This document shows positions 9,555 through 19,820 of a stretch of 64,000 bases of DNA, piece by piece. The notes below the pieces were generated by a model. The model searched no databases and was not told the origin of the DNA. It worked only from the letters and a program-made list of their open reading frames with translations. Positions within the stretch are counted from its first letter, which is position 1. The number at the start of each line of letters is the position of its first letter. Both the position numbers and the translations under genes were made by a program. Origin of the DNA: Ignavibacteria bacterium (GTDB lineage Bacteria; Bacteroidota; Ignavibacteria; Tepidaquicellales; Tepidaquicellaceae). The stretch covers positions 496,001-560,000 of the forward strand of contig JADJAH010000003.1 of NCBI GenBank assembly GCA_016704345.1, read 5' to 3'.

Positions 9555-10890
9555 ATGAAACACACCTCACATACCCGCACAGTCAGGTTTCTTTCGAGCC
9601 TGTTTTATTTCTTCAGCGTGTTCATATTCATCAATGCATTTAACTTTCAGCATAATCCGCCTTCGGGTTGGTATAAGCACATACTTCCTCAGACCCTTCC
9701 TCCATTGAATGACCTGACCTTTCAGGACAGTCTTACGGGGTACGCGATCACATTACAGGATGCAGACAGTATAGGTTATGTGATCAAGACAACGAACGGT
9801 GGAGACAATTGGATCTATATTCTTGAGGAACCACAAGGCAGAACATTTACGGACATTGAATTCCTGAATGCCGCCACCGGCTTTGTCTGTACACAATGGA
9901 ACAGAGGTACTTCAAGATTATACAAGACTTCAAACGGTGGCGACACTTGGGAATTGCTAAATAACCCCCCAACTTTATTCACATATGATGACCTGTGCGT
10001 ACTAAATGAATCGGAGATTTGGGCTGCAAATGACTTAGGCCTTGAGGGAGGTGTATTTCGGTCGACTGACGGCGCAGTGACCTGGCAAAACAGGTATTAC
10101 GAACTGGGGCGTCAACCTGACAGGATACACATGATCAATTCGAGGATCGGTTTCATAAGCGACGGAGACAATGTCACTTCATGGCTTAGAAAGACAACAG
10201 ATGCGGAGAGAGCTGGACAGAGATTCCCAACGGCGACGGCTGGTACAATATTTTTTTCAGGATTCTCTTGTAGGTTGGCGAACTCTTTTCGATGATGAGA
10301 GGAATTTCCAGAAAACAACAGACGGCGGATTGTCATGGTCTACACTTCTCGAGTACTCCGCCGGTAATCCGGTAGTATATGTCTTGTCATATTCGATTGT
10401 TGGAGAAGGCACGATTTGGGGTTCTTCCTATGAAGCCTTCATACGTTATCCGGGTAATAAGCACAGAGGAGTCATATTCAGGACAACTAATGCAGGTTTT
10501 AACTGGGGATATCAGCTTCCGGATACGTCATTCGGTTGGACGCATTTCAAGTTTTGCCAGTTTGCAGGCCCCAAAATCGGATGGGCGTACGTTGGAGTTC
10601 ATACACTTACCGGCGGAGACACAGTAACCTATCCACTTACATCAGTCGGCAGCCAGGGTTCTGAAATTCCTCCGGATTTCAGATTGTATCAGAACTATCC
10701 TAACCCGTTCAATCCGACGACTATCATTGAATATGAATTACAGTCCCCGAACAAAGTTATGCTTAAGGTCTGTGACTCCGGCGGAAGAGAGGTAAGAATA
10801 CTTGTCAATTCAAGACAGCAGTCGGGGAAGCACAAAGTTGAATTCAACGGAAGAGGATTATCAAGCGGCGTGTACTTCTTGAGTTCCTGA
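9555..10890 (+). CDS. Ycf48/BNR-repeat-like secreted protein with T9SS sorting domain, frame broken
   Basis: The N-terminus is a signal-like hydrophobic stretch. Repeated KTTNGGDNW, KTSNGGDTW, RSTDGAVTW and KTTDGGLSW motifs indicate a Ycf48/BNR-like beta-propeller, and LYQNYPNPFNPTTIIEY marks the T9SS domain. The frame breaks near 10205-10212 and again in the T7 run at 10251-10257. Between the breaks, SWTEIPNGDGWYNI is readable in a third frame, so each break is one missing base. The sorting domain stops early at 10890 (SSGVYFLSS). The following in-frame residues (GNNFSLRAKRK) look like its normal end, so another error near 10880 is possible. Function is unknown beyond being an exported propeller protein. 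The ribosome-binding site AAGGAAG precedes the ATG. Confidence 0.8.
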
Positions 10891-10955
10891 GGGAATAATT
10901 TTTCACTCAGGGCAAAGAGGAAAAATCCTAAAACTTAATTAGAAGGAGAAAAAAA

Positions 10956-12374
10956 ATGAAACGGAAAAACCTTATAGCAGCAGTTCTAATTTCGATCTCA
11001 TTGATATATTCATTCAGCAGGATTGAATCCGGGAGAAACAAAGTATCCGTTAATCCCGGATCAGTATTAGTTCAGGACTCATTCCTGCTTGGCGCTATGC
11101 ACGACTATCTTGACTCAACTTATGTATACCTTTCAGACACTCTCGGATTCAATATATGGCACAAGTACACAATACCGAAAGGCTGGGGCTGGCCGGTGAT
11201 GTACAATAACAGCCTCACCTTGCCGGCAGATCAGCTTGATACGCCTGTTTACAGATACTCAGCCGATATCCGAGCAAGACTCGATACAAATATTTCCAAT
11301 GGACTCCTGACACTTATGGACAGGCCGAAGTTTCAGTATCTTGCTTTCGGGCAAAGGTCTGATTATCAATGCGAGGACATTTCAAAGGTTGATCCGGATT
11401 ACTGGTTCTATACATATCACAACAACACTGATAACGGCTCAACTGTCAAAGACACACTGGATTATTCAAACGGCGGCACAGGTTATGCAAAGCGATGCTT
11501 ATACAACCGTTCAAACCCGGGTTCCAATGCCCGGATGCTCTTTGACTCGCTCAGAGGAAATATGGAACATATCAATACTTACTGGGGAGTAACATGGCTG
11601 GGAGATTCACATTACGACTGGTACATAATGCCGAGAATCAGAATTGACACTGCATTTGCAAACAATCCTGCAAACCAAGATGTGGAAGTTTGCAGAGTAG
11701 TAATCAATAACAGGGATGGAGATTCGCTCACGCAAGTTATAAAGGTGAAGAACTTCAAGGAAACTGAGGATTCAACATACCTGGGGGAATACATCGAAGA
11801 GTATTATTCTCGTCCCGGAAATCCAATTTCCAATCTTAAAATACCTGCCGGTTATTGGTTCAATAATGACCCCGAGGTTAGTTTCGGTGATCAGAACTGC
11901 CGAGTAGATTTCAAAGTGTTCTGGTACGACAAGTGCGACATGTGGATTGACAGGATACGTGTGGAAGATGAGCCAGCACATAACTTATTGACACTGAAAA
12001 GTTCGGAACTAGAGGAATACATAAGGGCAGAAGTCCAGGACATTGCCATGGCGGAAATCAACAGTGGAAATGAATCACCTTATAAGTTTTACATTGAGGA
12101 ATTTGAGATGAACCACCTGCCATGTATTGGGTATCTGAACAAGAAGATCATTGAGTACTCGAATGGCAGAATGAGTCTGATGGTGAATTACAATCATGAT
12201 CTGGTGAAGGCATTTATTCCAAACTCGTGGCAGAAACTATTTTCGCCGCAACAGGTTAAGAAGTATCTTATAGATTCTGCAGGGCTCAGGGAGATTTTCA
12301 CAGAGTGCTATAATCTGGAAGGCTGGAGAGATGACGAGCATGGCGGCGGGAGGGAAAGCTATGTGCCAACTTAA
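10956..12374 (+). CDS. Large exoprotein, N-terminal piece (function unknown), frame-broken gene
   Basis: This is the first 472 residues of a gene that appears to continue to 14554 in changing frames. It begins with an AAGGAG site and a signal-like N-terminus (MKRKNLIAAVLISISLIYSF). The body has no family I can name. It contains aromatic-rich, carbohydrate-enzyme-like text (WHKYTIPKGWGWPVMYNN, YWGVTWLGDSHYDWY, YIEEFEMNHLPCIGYLNKK). The stop at 12372-12374 is probably a frame error, because coding-like sequence continues at once in other frames. A TIM-barrel-type hydrolase is a guess only. Confidence 0.6.
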   Translation: MKRKNLIAAVLISISLIYSFSRIESGRNKVSVNPGSVLVQDSFLLGAMHDYLDSTYVYLSDTLGFNIWHKYTIPKGWGWPVMYNNSLTLPADQLDTPVYRYSADIRARLDTNISNGLLTLMDRPKFQYLAFGQRSDYQCEDISKVDPDYWFYTYHNNTDNGSTVKDTLDYSNGGTGYAKRCLYNRSNPGSNARMLFDSLRGNMEHINTYWGVTWLGDSHYDWYIMPRIRIDTAFANNPANQDVEVCRVVINNRDGDSLTQVIKVKNFKETEDSTYLGEYIEEYYSRPGNPISNLKIPAGYWFNNDPEVSFGDQNCRVDFKVFWYDKCDMWIDRIRVEDEPAHNLLTLKSSELEEYIRAEVQDIAMAEINSGNESPYKFYIEEFEMNHLPCIGYLNKKIIEYSNGRMSLMVNYNHDLVKAFIPNSWQKLFSPQQVKKYLIDSAGLREIFTECYNLEGWRDDEHGGGRESYVPT

Positions 12375-12376
12375 CA

Positions 12377-13712
12377 TTGTACAACAGGCAGAATTATCAG
12401 ATCCTGGATGGGATTCCGGCTTACAAAAGCAACCAGCAGATTATGACGATTGGATTCAAAATCACTTTGATAATTACGGAGAAACAGGACTTAACTTACG
12501 GCATATTCTTCAGTTCTAAGATTCAGTTTCGAGACTGGGCAATGTTCCTTTTCAATTTCTGCATCAGGCTCATTTGTGGATGGCAAAGGGTCATATGCTT
12601 AAGGAGCCAACGAATGAAGAAATGGCTTTAACAGCAAATCTGGCAATAAGTTATGGAGCAAAGGACTTATGTATTTTGCCTGGGGTTCGTCAAATTCCAC
12701 TTATGATACTGCAAGAGTTGACTCCACAGGTCCGGTTATTTGCTCAAGAGGCTTAGTTAACACCGACTACACTCCCCGCAGGTTGAATGTATATGGACAG
12801 AACAAATGGGAAGCCATTATGCAGATAAATGAGAAGATAAAGAAATGGGATTCATATCTCATGAGATTCGATTCACAAAGAAGTTCATATATAGTCAGGT
12901 CAGAGAAGAATGCTCTGTCAAGCGAAACGTTCTTTGATGACATACTGACTTATAAGCCTCTGGATCAGGATTTTCCTTCTCATCAGATTTATCCGGAAAC
13001 TGAAGCACAAAAATATCTTCAATTGGCAACGTTCAACGATCCAAATTCAGAAGTTGATAAATTCTTCATGGTTGTCAACAGAAGGTGCTCGCCATTCAAC
13101 TCAAATGATCCTGGATTGATCAGCGGGATCAGGTATGTTACTGTGAAGATTGATTCAAATCATTCTGAATTCAGTGGCTTCAATAACTGGAGCCTGTATG
13201 ATCTGGAGAATGATTCACTTACAGCAACATTCGATAAAAGAGATAATTCAACAATTAATCTCGGCTGGTTTCTCCCCGGCGAAGGCAAGCTCTACAAACT
13301 TGCTCCGGTAATACAGGAAGGAGGCACTCTCATAGCAGATGAAGACTGCGGAGGATTTGAGTTTGAGTGCAGAGGCGAAGTGAACAACAACGGATATGAC
13401 ATTACCATTGTCCCAAATACGACAATCCTGTTTTCAAACACAAATGCAAGAATAGTAATGAACGGCGGTTCGTTCCATTCAGGAAGCAGTTCGGAAAGTT
13501 ATCCGATTTATCTGAAGGCAAAATCCGGTAGTACGTGGAGGGGTTTGAATCTTGGCAACTGTGAAGAAGTCGAACTGCATCAGACTCACTTCAACGGCGT
13601 GTCACCCTACCCCGTTGACAGCACCTATGCGGTTGAGTTTACGGACTGTAGCAGTATCAATATATCTAACTGCAATTTTTCTGATTCGTCAACTGGCAAT
13701 AAAGGTTCCTAA
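12377..13712 (+). CDS. Same large exoprotein gene, middle piece with beta-helix-like part
   Basis: This stretch continues the gene that starts at 10956. Coding text moves between frames. DLTYGIFFSS is near 12490-12515, LWMAKGHMLKEPTNEEMALTAN is in another frame at 12570-12640, and from about 12669 a long frame starts with MYFAWGSSNSTYD. The order of motifs (helix with TNEEM, then SYGAKDLMYFAWGS) resembles the end of a TIM barrel. The part from about 13310 (GGTLIADEDCGG..., TTILFSNTNARIVMNGG, WRGLNLGNCEEVEL) looks like a right-handed parallel beta-helix. At least three frame changes are needed before 12700. The frame closes at 13710-13712, just before a palindromic repeat. Confidence 0.55.
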
Positions 13713-14554
13713 TGATCTCATGCACATTTATAAGAAAGCCATTACTGTCATGCTGAGCCTGACGAAGCATGACGTATTCACAAATATGATGTCACCCTTC
13801 GTCAAGCTCAGGGTGACCTTTCCAAGGATTACAAAAGGCCTGCTTGCAAGCTGGGACTATGCCGCAACAAGCCTGCTGAACTCACAAGGCGGTTCGGGCG
13901 GAGGCGCAACGAGTAAGTATGATCATGAATTGCGGGATGAAGTTGTGATCAGTTACATTGATGACCCGAATGATGTTTACGACAGCAGAAAGTTTTCAAC
14001 TGATGACAGGAACACTCTCAACGAAAAGCTCACCAAAACATTTTCAAGTCAGACAAATAAACAAACACGCGAGATAAAGTCACTTGAAGAGAAGCTTACT
14101 AAGAATGAAGCATCAAACAGCGAGAAGAAGAAATATCAGGAAATGAGAACGTTGAAGGAAGTAGTCAAAGTCAGAAAGCCGGGAACTGTCGCTATGCATG
14201 TTTCAATGATCTCGGATGACTTGAGCAGAGTTATGAAATCAACCGGCAGTGAAGTTTCAGACAAGTATGAAGCAAACATTCTTCCTGATGAATTCGCGTT
14301 GCATCAGAATTATCCCAATCCATTCAATCCCGCAACAAAGATATCGTTTGATCTTCCGCAAGACTCAAGAGTGAATTTGGTTGTCTATGATCTTCTCGGC
14401 AGAGAAGTTAAAAGGCTTGTCAATAATGAGTTCAAAGTTGCAGGAAGGTACACTTATGATTTCAATGGGGCATCGCTTTCCGAGTGGAGTTTATTTCTAT
14501 CGGATTGAAACGGAAGGGTTTACAAATACAAGACGAATGATGCTGGTCAAGTAA
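13713..14554 (+). CDS. Same large exoprotein gene, C-terminal piece with T9SS sorting domain
   Basis: After the palindromic element at 13747-13817, the frame encodes KGLLASWDYAATSLLNSQGG, a charged coiled-coil-like stretch (KSLEEKLTKNEASNSEKKK), and a T9SS type A domain (ALHQNYPNPFNPATKISFDL, YDLLGREVKRLV). Near 14482 one base seems to be missing. The text then continues as SGVYFYRIETEGFTNTRRM and ends KMMLVK-like at the stop 14552-14554, which is the expected end of a sorting domain. It is the tail of the 10956 gene or, less likely, of a separate gene. Confidence 0.6.
13747..13817 (+). repeat. REP-like double palindrome inside the large exoprotein gene
   Basis: Two short hairpins lie in tandem. 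The first pairs GTCATGCT (13747-13754) with AGCATGAC (13766-13773). The second pairs GTCACCCT (13791-13798) with AGGGTGAC (13810-13817). Their loops are also partly complementary (CTGAGCCTGACGAAG against CTTCGTCAAGCTCAG). This looks like a REP/BIME-type element sitting in or between coding pieces. Confidence 0.7.
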
Positions 14555-14570
14555 CTTATTCATATTTTGC

Positions 14571-14606
14571 AAAAAAAAGCTCCCGCAACAATTACTGCGG
14601 GAGCTT
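14571..14606 (-). terminator. Bidirectional terminator between the exoprotein and nucleotidase genes
   Basis: An 11-bp stem, AAGCTCCCGCA (14577-14587) with TGCGGGAGCTT (14596-14606). On the minus strand it is followed by a T8 tract (the A-run at 14571-14578), serving the minus-strand nucleotidase gene. It can also end plus-strand transcription. Confidence 0.75.
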
Positions 14607-14668
14607 CTTATTTAAGTTTGGATCTAACGGTAATCTACCTTGGTTCTAAATGTAACCGTATGGCAAAT

Positions 14669-16219
14669 TTACTTTATCAAAATCATCTTCTTCGTCTGTA
14701 CAAATCGGCCTGCTTCTAATTTGTAAAAATAAACGCCGCTTGAAAGTGATGATGCATTGAAGATCACATCATAACTTCCGGGTTGCTGCATTTGGTTTAC
14801 AAGCTCGGCAACTTCTCTTCCCGACATATCATAGACTCTAAGACTTACATTCGCAAGTTCGGGTATTTCATAGCTGATCTTTGCGAAGGAATTATGACTC
14901 TGCTTCCTATCGGATTTTCGGGATCATATCTGAACTTCATACCCGAAACCTGAAGGAAGAAATCGTTGTCTATTCCTATCATTGATAATCCGATCTCGAG
15001 TCCGCCTATAAGCATGTCACCGCGGATCTTCATCTTTACCAGATTGAAATCAAGTCCTGTTGTCGTATCGAATCCGTAAGGAACAGTTCTGAACACGTCC
15101 GCTCCGGTTATCTTCCCTCTGTAAAGAATGTCGGAGATCATACCGTTAGCGGTTATAGCAAGCTCAGTGCAGGTTCTGCTTCTGTAAGAGTCGGTCACGA
15201 GATTTCCGATTGGCGAGTCCTTGAAATGCATGTTTGTCGGAACTCTGCCGACATCACGGAATGCATAACCGACAGGATTAGTGTAAACGCTTCCATAAGT
15301 TGCTACTATACCTTGCTTGAGATAATCTATAACGTCCTGAATTTCCGGAACCGGGGGAACTGAAGCATTGACGGGGATTAGAGCATAATTGTCGAATGTT
15401 ACAACTCCGCCTGAGTAAGTGAACGTGAGCTTTCCGACATGTTCATAGTTTGGTCCTCCTTGCGTTACAAGTGTCTGTGTTCCGAGAGGATTGGTAACGG
15501 ACTTTGGTTGCTGAAACAGTATATGATCATGTCCGCCGACGATGAAATCAATTCCCGGTATTCCTGCCGCAAGCGAGCTGTCAATGCCCCAGCCAAGGTG
15601 AGAGAGAAATATTACTACGTCTGCACCGTTGGCACGCATTGCTGTTACAGTCATAAGCTATTTCCGGAATATTCTCCTGAACAATAACCGGGTCGGGACT
15701 GTTAAGTGGATTTGGAATTGTCATTCCAAATATTCCAACATCAACACCGTCAATAGTTTTTATTGTGTAAGGTGCAATGTATGCCCCGAGTTGCGGAAAT
15801 CCGGTAAGGTCAAGATTTGCAGAGACCAGCGGGAAAGAACCGCCGGAGAATCCTTCATACAAGGCTCCGAGCAGAACTTCGGGACCGAGATCGAATTCAT
15901 GATTGCCGACAGTAAGAGCATCATAACCAAGTTGCTTCAATATCTGAAGCTCGGCAACTCCGAAATATTTGTTAAAGAAAAAATCGCCGACAAAGAAATC
16001 GCCGGCATGAAGAGTTAGTACATTCGGCTCGGTTGCCTTAACCGTTCCGATTATTGTTGCGGCCTTTGCTATGCCGCCAATGGTTCCTTTGCCGGAACAG
16101 TCTTTCGGTCCGAACGCGTCTAAGTGCGAATGCGTGTCTCCGGTGTGAAGAACCGTAATTTGTGTACTCTGTCCGAATGCAAAGCAAGTCAGAGTCAAGA
16201 AGATCAGTAACGTTTTCAT
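14669..16219 (-). CDS. Secreted 5'-nucleotidase/UDP-sugar-hydrolase-like protein, frame broken, T9SS-type end
   Basis: The start ATG at 16217-16219 is fixed by a GGAGG site just upstream and a signal peptide (MKTLLIFLTLTCFAFGQ). Metallophosphoesterase motifs are HTGDTHSHL, GNHEFDLG and GGHDH, as in the 5'-nucleotidase family. The C-terminal nucleotidase domain shows GNLVTDSYR, ITANGMISD and DVFRTVPYG. The frame breaks near 15650 (EIAYD then TVTAMRANGADVV) and near 14895. After the second break the text is the FlgD-like half of a T9SS domain (AKISYEIPELANV, YDMSGREVAELV, KKMILIK). The usual end of the nucleotidase domain and the NYPNPFNP segment are missing between them. So it has two frame errors and probably an internal deletion, real or artefactual. 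Confidence 0.82.
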
Positions 16220-16660
16220 TTTTTTCCTCCGTGTATTTGAGAAATGATTAATTTGTTGTAGCATTACAAAAATAGATCTGTTAGAAAGAGAGAATGTCAT
16301 GAGCTTGTATGGAAAATGTCAAAAGAATGTCTGAAGCATCATGTATGAACAAAATTATATAGAAGGATATGTTCAATTGTCATAGTTTTGTAAAATTTTA
16401 CTTTCTACAATTCTTTAAAGCCGGAAAGCAATTTGTCTGCCACGAATATAGGCGTATTGAAACTGTCATTATGTTTCTCTGAGCACAGAAACCCGGTCAT
16501 TGGCTGGGAAATGAGCTCGAAGAACCGGCTTGATTTCAAATGAGGTTGGTGTACCATCTATGGCGAGAACTCCCCCAAAAAGATTCGTGCATTCGAGGTA
16601 AATTTTTTCTCCGCCTCGAATGCACGAATACCAAATAATAAAACGATATTAGCAAGTCCG
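16220..16660 (-). other. Gene-free stretch between nucleotidase and barrel genes
   Basis: No coding sequence is supported here. It contains the nucleotidase leader with a GGAGG site at about 16226-16230 and the strong terminator hairpin at 16576-16629. Confidence 0.5.
16576..16629 (-). terminator. Terminator of the outer-membrane barrel gene
   Basis: A perfect 16-bp stem (16583-16598 with 16614-16629) with a 15-nt loop, followed on the minus strand by a T5 tract (16576-16580 read as A on plus). Confidence 0.8.
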
Positions 16661-17274
16661 TCAGAACTCAAACCCACCTCTGATAACAAAAGAATTATAT
16701 TTCGTTGCAAAGGATACTAACGGTTCAACGAAGAACCTTGTATTGCCGGAGATCTGAAAACTGACTCCGCCGCCGAGGTTGAATCCGAGGTCAAAGTATG
16801 CCTCTTTCTCCTCACCTTCTATATCAGCAGCAATGGCGGTAAAAAGGTCCACCGTTCCGAGCCCTGCTCTTAACTCTCCAAATCCGTAGTAATTGACGGG
16901 ATTGTTTCTTCCAACTTTCCCAACCATAGTGCCGAATTTGGCGTAAAACAATACTTGATCACCTTCGAAATTTTCAAGGTCATCTTTATCATCAGTCGCG
17001 GCGTATTGAAACCCTATACCACCACGGATAGCAACACTTTTGGAAGTATTGCCTGTATAATTCAGATAGATATCCAATCCGGCTCCGTGCTTGGAATTCT
17101 TCGTATAAGGAATTACATACCCGGCACCAAAGCTGAATCCGCTGGTGCGCTCCTTGGATTTAATCCTTCAGATGAATTAATAATACTCGGCGAAAAATTC
17201 ATTGCTGATTCTTGCGCCATGCAGTTAGTGATAGCCAGCAACAGTGGAAACAAGACTAATATTAATGTTTTCAT
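16661..17274 (-). CDS. Outer-membrane beta-barrel protein, one frame break
   Basis: The minus-strand ATG at 17272-17274 opens a clear signal peptide (MKTLILVLFPLLLAITNCMAQ). After about 40 residues the frame shifts near 17155, at the TTT/AAA stretch. It then reads SKERTSGFSFGAGYVIPYT, a barrel-like series of alternating hydrophobic strands (GLDIYLNYTG, GGIGFQYAA, LGFNLGGGVSFQ) and a final strand ending in Phe (FVIRGGFEF). That final Phe is a typical outer-membrane-barrel C-terminus. The length, about 200 residues, fits small OMP_b-brl proteins. Its role is unknown. The single missing base is probably a consensus error. Confidence 0.75.
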
Positions 17275-17510
17275 AGGACTATAATTTTTTTAAGTGTTGT
17301 TAAAATTGGCAATTGATAGATGCCATGGTGTTAATTGTGAAGATCATCAGTGAGTTCATTTGAAAAGGCGATTTTCTAGGAACTCACTCTTGTCTTTTTT
17401 GGACTCACTTCTCTTCGCCAGTCAGAAGAGTGATCGTTTGATGTATTGAATTAGAGACCCAAATCAATAGCTTCGAATTCATGATCTTAGTAAGCCAATT
17501 GCCTGAAGCA

Positions 17511-17972
17511 TTATTCATCAATACTCTCAACAACTGCAACGAATAAGATAAGAGTTAAAAGAACCGCTGCGACACTAAGAATACCAAGGGCTACCAATAC
17601 CGTCATTCCCACATCAATATGTTTATCACTGAACTTCAGTGACACAATATCGCTGAAAGCAACAGTATCCGTTTTCGAAACGACATTATATCTCCCACTA
17701 TTGTTTACTTTCACAGTATCAAAGTATTGTATCTTCAAAGACTTGCTTGTATCAGGCAATCCGTTGAAAGTTATAAATTTGTCACTGCAATCAATTACTT
17801 TTCCGCTTGTAAGGAGTATCTCTGTTATTATTACAAGAAGGTCGGTTCTGAGTGCATCAGGTTCAACTTTACGTGTTTCTGTTGTCATACACCCGCTTAC
17901 CGTGATCAAGTGAGACAGGATCAGTATCCAAATGATTAGAGATCGGAGATCGCTGAGTTTTGATGAATTCAT
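17511..17972 (-). CDS. Small lipoprotein with C-terminal hydrophobic segment
   Basis: The product has an N-terminal hydrophobic helix ending in a lipobox (VSGC), so a lipid-anchored protein is likely. The middle contains EILLTSGKVIDCSDKFITF. The C-terminus has a long hydrophobic segment (MTVLVALGILSVAAVLL). It resembles the protein encoded at 18481-18965, including the 'G-x-IDCSDK' core. I chose the ATG at 17970-17972; a TTG at 17982-17984 behind GGAAG is also possible. No function is known to me. Confidence 0.65.
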   Translation of the reverse strand: MNSSKLSDLRSLIIWILILSHLITVSGCMTTETRKVEPDALRTDLLVIITEILLTSGKVIDCSDKFITFNGLPDTSKSLKIQYFDTVKVNNSGRYNVVSKTDTVAFSDIVSLKFSDKHIDVGMTVLVALGILSVAAVLLTLILFVAVVESIDE

Positions 17973-17984
17973 TATTTTGATCAA

Positions 17985-18480
17985 GATGACAACTTCCTTT
18001 CAATTTAATTTTGATAGTGGAAATTTGCAGTCCTTTCAGTTTGATTCGTTGAGGAATTGTCTTTCCACAGTTAATCGATTCGTGAAAATTTGAGCACTTG
18101 TACTGCAAGAGATTCCTTTAACAAAACATCTATATCTTTTTGATACGAGTGAATATCCCAAAAGCCCGTGAGCGGCTAGCTATAAACCACTGCAAGAAAT
18201 CTTCCTTCTATTGGCTTATCAAATTTACTTATTCGGAGATGTCCAATTGTCATAGAATTGTCAAAAATTTCTGCTTCTGAAAATTCTGAATTGAAGAGCT
18301 AACAAGTGAAGCCCGTATTTTCCGTTTGTTTTGCAAAAACAAAACAAAAGACTCTCGCAGCTGAAATGAAGTTCCTGCCGCGAGAGTCCGTACATGAATT
18401 ATAGTCAATCAAGAAACATTAAGCTGCGGTTCTGTACCGAAAAAGCGAAAAGAACAAATTGTATCAATGTTACTGGATAT
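17985..18480 (-). other. Gene-free stretch between the two lipoprotein genes
   Basis: I see no gene. The notable feature is a terminator hairpin at 18341-18388 for the upstream minus-strand lipoprotein gene. Confidence 0.5.
18341..18388 (-). terminator. Terminator of the 18.5-19.0 kb lipoprotein gene
   Basis: On the minus strand GACTCTCGCGGCAG pairs with CTGCGAGAGTC and is followed by a T-rich tail (TTTTGTTTTG). Confidence 0.7.
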
Positions 18481-18965
18481 TTACGGATTTGCAAAGCCGC
18501 CGACCCCAAGTGTAAAAGCTATTATAAGCACACCGGCGGCCGTGCCTGCTATCGTTCCCAAAACTGCGAATGTGGTCTTTACTCCGTCCACCTTTTCTAC
18601 ATCTCTGTAAACAAGCAGTACGTCGCTCAGAGGTATGTATTGTGTCTTATCCGTGAATCCTGATACTCCTTCACCTCCTGCACCCATGTTGTATTTCTCG
18701 GTTATTGCAAATATTCCGGATGAATCCTCCGGTTTTTCTTCAAATAAGACAATTTTATCCGAGCAATCTATCTTATCACCGTTCCTGAGAACTATCCTTG
18801 AGATGTTTACTTTTTATATGTACCGTCCGGCTCAGGGGACATTATCGAGGATTCTGTCGTGACACAGCCGTTAAGTGAAAGAAAGCAGAACAATATTGAT
18901 ACAAATCCTGCACCTGATCTTTTCAGGCTTCGGCCGGCTTCTATTATTATTCTTGAGGTCTTCAT
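18481..18965 (-). CDS. Small lipoprotein, paralogue of its neighbour, one frame break
   Basis: The ATG at 18963-18965 starts a hydrophobic leader with a lipobox (LSLNGC followed by VTTESS). The frame closes at a TAA after an A5 run (TATAAAAAGTAAAC near 18810). One added A restores VNISRIVLRNGDKIDCSDKI, and the text then continues to a hydrophobic C-terminus (LGTIAGTAAGVLIIAFTLG). The layout matches the lipoprotein at 17511-17972: C-TTE after the lipid Cys, an IDCSDK core and a C-terminal hydrophobic helix. The two are likely duplicates. Function unknown. Confidence 0.65.
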
Positions 18966-19337
18966 GTCTTTAACTCCTATTCCTGGGTTTGATTCTTATC
19001 TTTACTTTCTGATACAAAATTATAAAGAACCGAACCTACAACTGTCACTCGTTAGTCAAAGAGTTTTAAAAGATTTGTCAAAATGAAAAAATTGCGGCAA
19101 GGCTAAGCAGATATATTTATATGACATTAGATAGATTTAGACTTGCCCGATAAATTCTCTAAATCTGATTCCAATAGAGTATCATTTGCTCAAATCACTC
19201 GTTGAAGCAGTGTGCCTTAAGAGTGAGCACAGAGGGGTTTAGCACAAATTCCGAAAAAAGTCTGGCGCAATTCAAAAGTTAGCATTGCATATCTAACTCA
19301 TTTCTGCTATTTTGCTTGTTCACAAAAAAGTGTTTCT
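18966..19337 (+). other. Gene-free leader between a minus-strand lipoprotein gene and rplM
   Basis: This is a divergent intergenic region. It should hold promoters for the lipoprotein gene and for the rplM-rpsI run, but I cannot point to a convincing -10/-35 pair or to a ribosomal leader structure. Confidence 0.45.
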
Positions 19338-19797
19338 ATGAAAGCAGGGATAAAAGAAAACAAACAGGGTCACAAAATTTGCCACGAGGGGTGAAAACAC
19401 CGAAAAGTGGCATGTAGTTGACGCCGAAGGACAGATCCTCGGAAGACTTGCCAGCGAAGTTGCCAAGAGAATAAGAGGAAAATACAATCCGATGTATACA
19501 CCAAATGCAGACACAGGTGACTGGGTCGTAGTGGTGAATGCAGAGAAAGTAAGAATGACAGGCAAAAGAGAATCTCAGAAAGAGTATCTTACATACTCAG
19601 GTTATCCGGGAGGACAGAAAAAGAAGACATTTACGGAGATGATTGCAAAACATCCCGACAGAGTCATCACACTTGCCGTCAAAAGAATGTTGCCGAAGAC
19701 AAGACTCGGAAGCACGCTTATAAAAAAGCTGAAAGTTTACAGTGGCCCGGAGCATCCGCATTCAGCTCAGGTCCCCGTAGCGCTTGAAATAAAGTAA
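19338..19797 (+). CDS. rplM: 50S ribosomal protein L13 (frame break near the start)
   Basis: From WHVVDAEGQILGRLASEVA onward the frame is plain L13, with YTPNADTGDWVVVVNAEKV and TGYPGG-like SGYPGGQKKK, and it runs to the stop at 19795-19797. The long frame has no ATG, GTG or TTG before codon 19492, which lies deep in the conserved domain. The ATG at 19338 gives MKAGIKENKQ in another frame. Removing one G from the GGG at 19367-19369 joins it to VTKFATRGENTEKW and yields a normal-length protein. L13 is essential and usually single-copy, so this extra base is best read as a sequencing or assembly error. rpsI follows after 23 bases, as is typical. Confidence 0.88.
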
Positions 19798-19820
19798 ATT
19801 AACCACAGAGATATTTAAGC

